Below, in pieces: positions 59,018-64,000 of a stretch of 64,000 nt of DNA. The notes under the pieces are model-generated. The model saw only the letters and a program-made list of their open reading frames with translations, was not told the DNA's origin and searched no databases. The DNA is from an uncultured Flavobacteriaceae bacterium (GTDB lineage Bacteria; Bacteroidota; Bacteroidia; Flavobacteriales; Flavobacteriaceae). Position 1 is the stretch's first letter. The number at the start of each line of letters is the position of its first letter. The DNA lies in assembly GCA_905181625.1 (NCBI GenBank), contig CAJIYJ010000003.1:432001-496000 (forward strand). The letters are read 5' to 3'. A program made the position numbers and the translations under genes.

Positions 59018-59042
59018 ATTGCTGAATTAAAAGAAGAAGATA
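59018..59042 (+). repeat. Direct repeat, downstream copy
   Basis: TTGCTGAATTAAAAGAAGAA followed by GATAT, 24 of 25 bases identical to 57767-57791, 12 bp past the serine hydrolase stop. Confidence 0.5.
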
Positions 59043-59051
59043 TCCCAAGGT

Positions 59052-60608
59052 TTAGAATTTGTTTTTAAAATACATATCTAGGTTTAGCGTATCACCCATT
59101 TCTTTTTGAAGAACAATTAATTCTTTGTATAAATCTTTTGCCAAAGATTTATATTTAATATTAACTGCTAAATTATTAATTTCATAAGGGTCATTATTTA
59201 AATTGTACAATTCAATTCTTTTGTTTTTTGGAAACAACATTAGTTTATAACCATCTTTTCTAATCATTCGTTGAAAATCAAAATAATCTCCTTGACAACA
59301 TCCAAATGTTCCATATATAGCATCATGAGTTTTATTATTATCCTTATTAGAGATTAGATTATAAAAACTTTTAAAATCAACATGATCTGGAATAGAAATA
59401 TTAGCTAAATCTAAAGTCGTTGGAACAATATCTTGAAGATAAATATCTTGATTATAAACGGATCCCTTTTTAATATTTGGGCCAGTAATTATCATAGGAA
59501 CTCTTATGCTATGATCATATAAACTTTGTTTTCCTATTAATCCGTGTTGACCAACAGCCAAGCCATGATCTGATGTGAAAATAACATATGTGTTATCTAA
59601 CATATTTTGACTTTCCAAATGAGAAACTATTTTGCCGACTTGTTCATCTAAATGACTAATTACAGCATAATATTCTTGGATGTGTTTCTTAACCGCATAT
59701 TCTGATCTAGGATACGGAGCTAGAGCTTCATCTCTAACACCAGGCACATTACCAATTTCCTTCCAAAATGGATGCTGAGGAGAATAATTAGGTGGCAATG
59801 CAATTTGATCAATTGGATACATCTCAAGGAATCGACTAGGTGCTTGTCTAGGGTCGTGAGGAGCATTGAATGCTAAATACATAAAGAAAGGCTCATCAAT
59901 TTTTTTTGAGTCTTCTATTAAGTTTATGGCGTCATCCGCAAGAACTTCACTCCAATGTTTACCACCTTCCCAAAACCCACCTAATGAAGTGTCGCTAGAC
60001 TCCCATGAATCATCTTTTTCATTGATTGGTCTACCATACCCAATCGGCATATATTTATCTAATTCAGAAATGTCTCCAGATTCTTCTTTCCAAACTCGTA
60101 ATTGTTTTCCGAATAATCCTCTGTTATCATCCGGCATTCCAGGTCGTTTATTGACAACTACATCAAAAACTTTTTCTACAGGTAGTTGAACATGCCATTT
60201 TCCTGTCATATAAGTTTTATAGCCATTTTTTTTTAAAATTTTAGGCCAGGTTTCGTCAATTAAAACAGATTGGTTCTTTGAAGACAATTCTGAATTAACT
60301 TGAATATTAGTTGGCGAATTAAAAGCTTCTTTTGCTCTCCAAACAGATTTTCCAGAAATAATCATTGATCTAGAAGCTACACATATAGCTCCGTGCCATG
60401 CACCCATGTTATAGGTATTTGAAAAAACAGCTCCATTTTTAACAAGCTTATCTAAGTTTGGTGTTATAACCTGATTATCTCCAATTAAGCCTACAGTATC
60501 AAATCTTTGATCATCTGTGTAAATAAAAATAAAATTAGGTTTTTCAACTTCAGTTTTACACGAAAAGAATAAACTTGCTATTAAACCTAGAATAAATAAT
60601 TTTTTCAT
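59052..60608 (-). CDS. Sulfatase (type I, formylglycine-dependent) lipoprotein
   Basis: A 518-residue arylsulfatase-type enzyme with a leader ending LIASLFFSC. The metal-ligand motif is YTDDQRFDTVG, and the formylglycine site is C76-V-A-S-R80, a C-x-A-x-R variant of the usual C-x-P-x-R. LSGK-type residues (MIISGK) follow, and late acidic and His residues occur in FTSDHGLAVGQHG. It probably removes sulfate from a marine polysaccharide. It is an orphan: no glycoside hydrolase, SusCD or sulfatase-maturating enzyme is adjacent. Confidence 0.9.
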   Translation of the reverse strand: MKKLFILGLIASLFFSCKTEVEKPNFIFIYTDDQRFDTVGLIGDNQVITPNLDKLVKNGAVFSNTYNMGAWHGAICVASRSMIISGKSVWRAKEAFNSPTNIQVNSELSSKNQSVLIDETWPKILKKNGYKTYMTGKWHVQLPVEKVFDVVVNKRPGMPDDNRGLFGKQLRVWKEESGDISELDKYMPIGYGRPINEKDDSWESSDTSLGGFWEGGKHWSEVLADDAINLIEDSKKIDEPFFMYLAFNAPHDPRQAPSRFLEMYPIDQIALPPNYSPQHPFWKEIGNVPGVRDEALAPYPRSEYAVKKHIQEYYAVISHLDEQVGKIVSHLESQNMLDNTYVIFTSDHGLAVGQHGLIGKQSLYDHSIRVPMIITGPNIKKGSVYNQDIYLQDIVPTTLDLANISIPDHVDFKSFYNLISNKDNNKTHDAIYGTFGCCQGDYFDFQRMIRKDGYKLMLFPKNKRIELYNLNNDPYEINNLAVNIKYKSLAKDLYKELIVLQKEMGDTLNLDMYFKNKF

Positions 60609-61353
60609 AATTATAAAGTTAGCTGATTCTTTTTTAATTTTTATTTAACAGAGTAGGCGGTGTAGTGTTTTTAAGCGATTACAGAGATAAAATATATAAA
60701 ATGGTACAATCACCCTAATGGAGTAAAAAGGAACAACCTACAGCACTTAAAACCCCTCTAGAGGCCTTGAGGAGAGTCTTCTTACGGTATTTGAATCGCG
60801 AATTGTGTGATATTCTAGTTTAAAAGCTTAAAATTTCAATAAAATTGGTTCAAAACCAAAGTTTAAGTCAAGAAAAATTAGAGATAAAATTAAGAAAGGC
60901 CAGAAAAAAGCTTTATGACAAAGTAATGGAATGTTCTTGATTGATAGATAAGGATTTAATGATTACCTTGTTTACTACAAATCTTTAAAGTTTAAAAGAG
61001 AGTAAAAATTAATTACATGACGGTTATGTCGAATGTAAAAATAAATAGGGTTCACTTATTTATATATAAAACTACTTACTTCTTTCTTTTCTTTATTTAT
61101 TATTATCTATTATTAATTAACATAATAAGCATTAATAATATATATAAATATAAAATACTAAGAACTAGATACTTAAGTTATGTCAATTTTATGACAAACT
61201 TATTTTACAATGTCAATTAAGATACATAATACATGAATTTATTATACTCGTACTTAGAATGAGTATAATAGCTTAACGAGAACTTTGTCCCCTTAATATT
61301 TTAGGTTTAGATTTCATTCAATTTTTCACTAAATTAGGATTGCAATATGTATT
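60609..61353. other. Gene-free stretch of about 745 bases
   Basis: No convincing gene. A 67-codon frame at 61017 is low-complexity and Ile/Tyr-rich, and is rejected. A short helical reading frame around 60847-60942 (SLSQEKLEIKLRKARKKLYD) may be a relic or chance. A CCTCTAGAGG palindrome lies near 60752. The inverted repeat at 61240-61270 is listed separately. Confidence 0.5.
61240..61270. promoter_or_regulatory. Inverted repeat upstream of the acyltransferase gene
   Basis: TATTATACTC and GAGTATAATA form a 10-bp perfect inverted repeat around an 11-base spacer, about 85 bp before the acyltransferase start. It could be an operator or a weak hairpin; it lacks a T run for termination. Confidence 0.35.
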
Positions 61354-62526
61354 ATGAGATACTCATCAATTGATTTTTTAAGAGCTATTACTATGCTTTT
61401 TATGATTTGGGTCAATGATTTTTGGACTTTAATAAATATTCCAAAATGGTTGAAGCATGCTAATAGTAGTGAAGATTATTTAGGGTTTTCTGATATTATT
61501 TTTCCTTTATTTTTATTTATAGTTGGATTGAGTATCCCATTAGCTATTAAAAAGAGAATTGATCAAGGACAAAGTAATAATTCCAATTTAAAACATATAA
61601 TGAATCGTTCTTTTTCATTAATAATTATAGGAGTTTTTATGGTAAATACTGAAAACGCACATAACGAAAGTATAATTATTGGTACTATCTATTGGAAATT
61701 ATTAATGGCTTTTGGGATTGCTTTAATATGGATTGATTGGAAAAAAACCCCAATTAAAAATTATTTACATCGTTTTCTTAAAATAACAGGTTTATTAATT
61801 CTCGTTTTTATAGCTCTAATATATAAAGGCGGTGTGAACGGCAGTCTATGGATGACTACACAATGGTGGGGTATTTTAGGACTTATTGGCTGGGCATATC
61901 TTCTAAATGCTGTCGTTTACTTATATTCAAAAAACTCCTTGCTTATTATGTTTTTATTATGGTTGTTGTTGATTTCTTTAAATATTATAAATCATTCAGA
62001 AATGGGGATAGAATTTAATGGCTTTTCAAAATATTTCTCAACCATTTTGACTGGAAATGTTCCTGCTTTTACAACTGCTGGCATAGTAGGAATTATGTTT
62101 TTAGAGAAATTTAAAAATAAATCTATTAAATGGAGCTATTTAAGTTTGATTATTTTGGGTGTTATTAATTTAATTTCTGGGCTAGTAACTAGACCAATTT
62201 GGGGGATTTCTAAAATTCAAGGAACACCATCATGGTTGTTAATTTGTACTGGAATAGGTTTTTTACTATTCACTTTATTTTATTTTATTTCAAATCAAAA
62301 AACCCATACTAACTGGTTTAAAATAATTGCACCTGCTGGAACTGCTACTTTAACATGTTATTTGATACCTTATTTTATTTATCCTATTGTTGAGATTATT
62401 GGAATAAAAGCTCCAGAATTTTTAATAACAAATGTTATTGGTTTAATAACATCTTTTCTTTTTGCATTACTAGTTGTTATCCTCGCTGGTTGGTTTGAAA
62501 AAAAGGGATTTAAATTAAAGCTGTAA
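61354..62526 (+). CDS. DUF5009-like membrane acyltransferase (HGSNAT/NagX-type)
   Basis: A 390-residue inner-membrane protein with about ten helices. The start MRYSSIDFLRAITMLFMIWV carries the SxDxxRxxxM pattern of the acyltransferase/HGSNAT group, and FPLFLFIVGLSIPLAI follows. The C-terminal helices end in KKGFKLKL. Members transfer acetyl groups across membranes or modify glycans. It follows an inverted repeat; the role is inferred from family only. Confidence 0.75.
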   Translation: MRYSSIDFLRAITMLFMIWVNDFWTLINIPKWLKHANSSEDYLGFSDIIFPLFLFIVGLSIPLAIKKRIDQGQSNNSNLKHIMNRSFSLIIIGVFMVNTENAHNESIIIGTIYWKLLMAFGIALIWIDWKKTPIKNYLHRFLKITGLLILVFIALIYKGGVNGSLWMTTQWWGILGLIGWAYLLNAVVYLYSKNSLLIMFLLWLLLISLNIINHSEMGIEFNGFSKYFSTILTGNVPAFTTAGIVGIMFLEKFKNKSIKWSYLSLIILGVINLISGLVTRPIWGISKIQGTPSWLLICTGIGFLLFTLFYFISNQKTHTNWFKIIAPAGTATLTCYLIPYFIYPIVEIIGIKAPEFLITNVIGLITSFLFALLVVILAGWFEKKGFKLKL

Positions 62527-62765
62527 AAATTAAGATCAGGACAGCAAGGCAAAATCATGAAACAAACTCATGGGTCGTACAGAAAATATAATTAATAGAC
62601 ACGGAGTTAACAGGTAACCCCCCAACCATCATTCAGACCCCTAAACAAAACAGGGTCAAACACTATGGTTTAAATTGTTTATATACAGTTATTTAACAGA
62701 GTTAAAAGATGTAACTACTGCTAACTATTTTGATTGCACTAAGAATTGAGTTAAATTGTTGAATG

Positions 62766-63593
62766 ATGAAAAAACTAATTCTACTATTAATGTTTATTCC
62801 GCTTGTGTCTTTTGGGCAATCGAATATGTCTTTATTAAGCGGAACAAAATATGTGGTTTATAAAACGAATATTGATGAGGGATTTGTTGATGGTTTATTA
62901 GTGTCAACTGTTGAAAAATTAGGATTAAAAGTAATTGACTACAATAATAGAAATAATTGGCCAACAGAAGCTATAAGCAATCCTTGCTTGGTTAGTGAAT
63001 GGGTTGTGTTCATTGAAGGAGGATTTTCTCAAAATGCTAAAACAGAATTAACTATAAAAAATTGTTTAAATAAAATAATTTATCAGGTCCAAAAAAAAGC
63101 TGCAGGTTATGGAGCAAGGTTTAGTAAAAATGTAAGAACAAGCAGTACTAGAGTTTTTGGAGAATTTGAAGATTTTAAGTATTTCTATAATGAGAAATTA
63201 ACTCCCTTTATAGATTATCCTGAAGTTGAAAATATTAGTATTGAAGAAAATAGTTTTAAAGATTACTTAGAGAACAATTTGATAAATACTATTGAGGGAG
63301 TTTTTAAAACCTACAAAGCAAAAACTTCATACAAGTTAGGTATTGTTAAAAATGGAGATACTTTCAAGGCATTAATATTGGAAAGTGAATTAAAGCAGTG
63401 GAAAAGGGGTGATGTGAAAGCAATATTTGAAAGCACTGCTGTAGATGGAGTATACTCTGTTCAGTATTTTCTTAGTGACAAAACTTCTATTGAAACATTT
63501 GCAAATGTTGAAGGTGGATTAATAACTATAGAATTTGATGATGTTAATGAAGTTGATGCTAACATAAGGTTGCTTAGATTGTTTCCAAAATAA
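62766..63593 (+). CDS. Secreted protein of unknown function with the shared signal peptide
   Basis: A 275-residue exported protein starting MKKLILLLMFIPLVSFGQ; a second ATG three bases upstream is possible. The mature part has KYVVYKTNIDEGFVDGLLVS, EWVVFIEGGFSQNAKTELTI and YKLGIVKNGDTFKALILESE with a mixed alpha/beta pattern. I do not recognise a family. The next gene, 8 bp later, has a related signal peptide and a repeat-rich mature part, so the two may act together. Confidence 0.7.
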   Translation: MKKLILLLMFIPLVSFGQSNMSLLSGTKYVVYKTNIDEGFVDGLLVSTVEKLGLKVIDYNNRNNWPTEAISNPCLVSEWVVFIEGGFSQNAKTELTIKNCLNKIIYQVQKKAAGYGARFSKNVRTSSTRVFGEFEDFKYFYNEKLTPFIDYPEVENISIEENSFKDYLENNLINTIEGVFKTYKAKTSYKLGIVKNGDTFKALILESELKQWKRGDVKAIFESTAVDGVYSVQYFLSDKTSIETFANVEGGLITIEFDDVNEVDANIRLLRLFPK

Positions 63594-63601
63594 AGATATT
63601 T

Positions 63602-64000
63602 ATGAAAAGATTTCTCCTACTATTACTATTTGCTCCTCTTATTTCTTTTGGACAGAACATAACATATTCAAAAGGTTATTCCGGGAAAACAGTAGCAAAA
63701 GATCAATATGGTAATGTAATAGCGAATGGTCAAAAAGACTTTTTAGGTGCATTTGTATGGAAAGATCAATACGGAAATATAATAAAGAAAGAAACTATCG
63801 ATTATTTAGGCAGAAATGTTTCTAAAGATAATAAGGGGAATATTATATCAACTGGAAAAAATAATTATTTAGGAGAATATGAAGAAAAAGATCAAAATGG
63901 AAATGTTATAGCTAAATACAAAAGAAATTATTTGGGTGAAGTTGAAAAAAAAGATAAAAATGGAAATATTATTGGAAAATACAAATATACTTATGATGGA
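63602..64000 (+). CDS. Secreted 21-residue-repeat protein (cut by window edge)
   Basis: The visible 133 codons encode a signal peptide MKRFLLLLLFAPLISFGQ and then repeats of 21 residues, each starting K-D-x-x-G-N-x-I and carrying a Tyr/Phe-Leu-Gly (or similar) near position 15: KDQYGNVIANGQKDFLGAFV, KDQYGNIIKKETIDYLGRNV, KDNKGNIISTGKNNYLGEYE, KDQNGNVIAKYKRNYLGEVE, and a fifth unit that runs off the edge. This predicts a repetitive beta-solenoid or beta-flower-like surface protein. It is probably co-expressed with the preceding secreted gene. Confidence 0.75.
   Translation, partial: MKRFLLLLLFAPLISFGQNITYSKGYSGKTVAKDQYGNVIANGQKDFLGAFVWKDQYGNIIKKETIDYLGRNVSKDNKGNIISTGKNNYLGEYEEKDQNGNVIAKYKRNYLGEVEKKDKNGNIIGKYKYTYDG
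63698..64000 (+). repeat. Five consecutive 63-bp (21-residue) tandem repeats
   Basis: In-frame units start at 63698, 63761, 63824, 63887 and 63950, the last truncated by the window end. The period is exact at 63 bp, and divergence between units is moderate, so the array is not freshly duplicated. Confidence 0.75.

Noticed and set aside
61017-61220. 67-codon plus-strand frame
   Set aside because: Ile/Tyr/Phe-rich low-complexity translation typical of AT-rich non-coding DNA; no family pattern or neighbour link.
62635-62656. GACCC...GGGTC hairpin after the acyltransferase gene
   Set aside because: Five-pair stem with a 12-base loop and no T run; too weak to call a terminator.
60640-62710. Shared short sequence TATTTAACAGAGT at about 60643 and 62690
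   Set aside because: Only 13 bases, AT-rich, not linked to gene ends; chance or weak repeat.

Overview
The window is chromosomal DNA from a low-GC member of the Bacteroidota, most likely a marine Flavobacteriaceae. The evidence is a SusC/SusD pair, many short lipoproteins with a Cys right after the hydrophobic leader, signal peptides ending in SFGQ or YSQ, a BshA bacillithiol gene, almost no Shine-Dalgarno sequences, TAnnTTTG-type promoters and frequent TTG starts. No prophage, insertion sequence, CRISPR array or rRNA was seen. The only tRNA is tRNA-Ser(GCT).

Layout. 1-5.2 kb: the 5' part of an HPPD gene (tyrosine catabolism) diverges from a marR gene, with a perfect inverted repeat between them. 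A tight alcohol dehydrogenase / aldehyde dehydrogenase / thioesterase / thioesterase / TonB-C-like run follows. 5.4-8.5 kb, minus strand: tsaD-rsmE-AI-2E family transporter, then tRNA-Ser and a terminator. 8.5-24.2 kb is housekeeping: tamB, pfkA, gap, a BadF-type sugar kinase, ridA, lptD, an amidase, an MCE/MlaD protein, and a two-part Fe-S oxidoreductase with a HAD protein between its halves. 24.3-31.5 kb: a NagZ-AmiE-like fusion broken by a frameshift in an A11 tract, bshA, a penicillin-acylase-like hydrolase, dgkA and a pterin dehydratase. 31.6-36.1 kb: a SusD/SusC pair without adjacent glycoside hydrolases. 36.3-42.7 kb: mixed single genes (DUF488, alpha/beta hydrolase, EamA, cold shock, methyltransferase, M81 peptidase, PhnA-like, Asp-box lipoprotein). 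42.7-48.8 kb, all minus strand: an Nramp transporter with 5-oxoprolinase genes pxpA, pxpB and pxpC, then five tightly packed lipoproteins (four SnoaL/NTF2-like, one ABM-like). 48.9-64 kb is accessory: a secreted nuclease with a Kazal-like lipoprotein, an InlB-repeat lipoprotein, several tiny conserved proteins, a secreted metallophosphatase, a serine hydrolase between direct repeats, an orphan sulfatase, a DUF5009-like acyltransferase, and secreted proteins including one made of 21-residue repeats that runs off the window.

How genes work together. tamB, lptD, mlaD and the amidase serve the cell envelope. NagZ-AmiE and the sugar kinase suggest peptidoglycan sugar recycling feeding glycolysis (pfkA, gap). 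Nramp plus PxpABC is a 5-oxoproline scavenging unit. The items most worth a second look are the five-lipoprotein array, the A11 frameshift, two genes that seem to lack AUG/GUG/UUG starts (tamB and DUF488), a signal-peptide segment nearly identical in DNA in front of unrelated secreted proteins, the nuclease/Kazal pair, and the 21-residue repeat protein. I did not find a clear new defence or mobile system.
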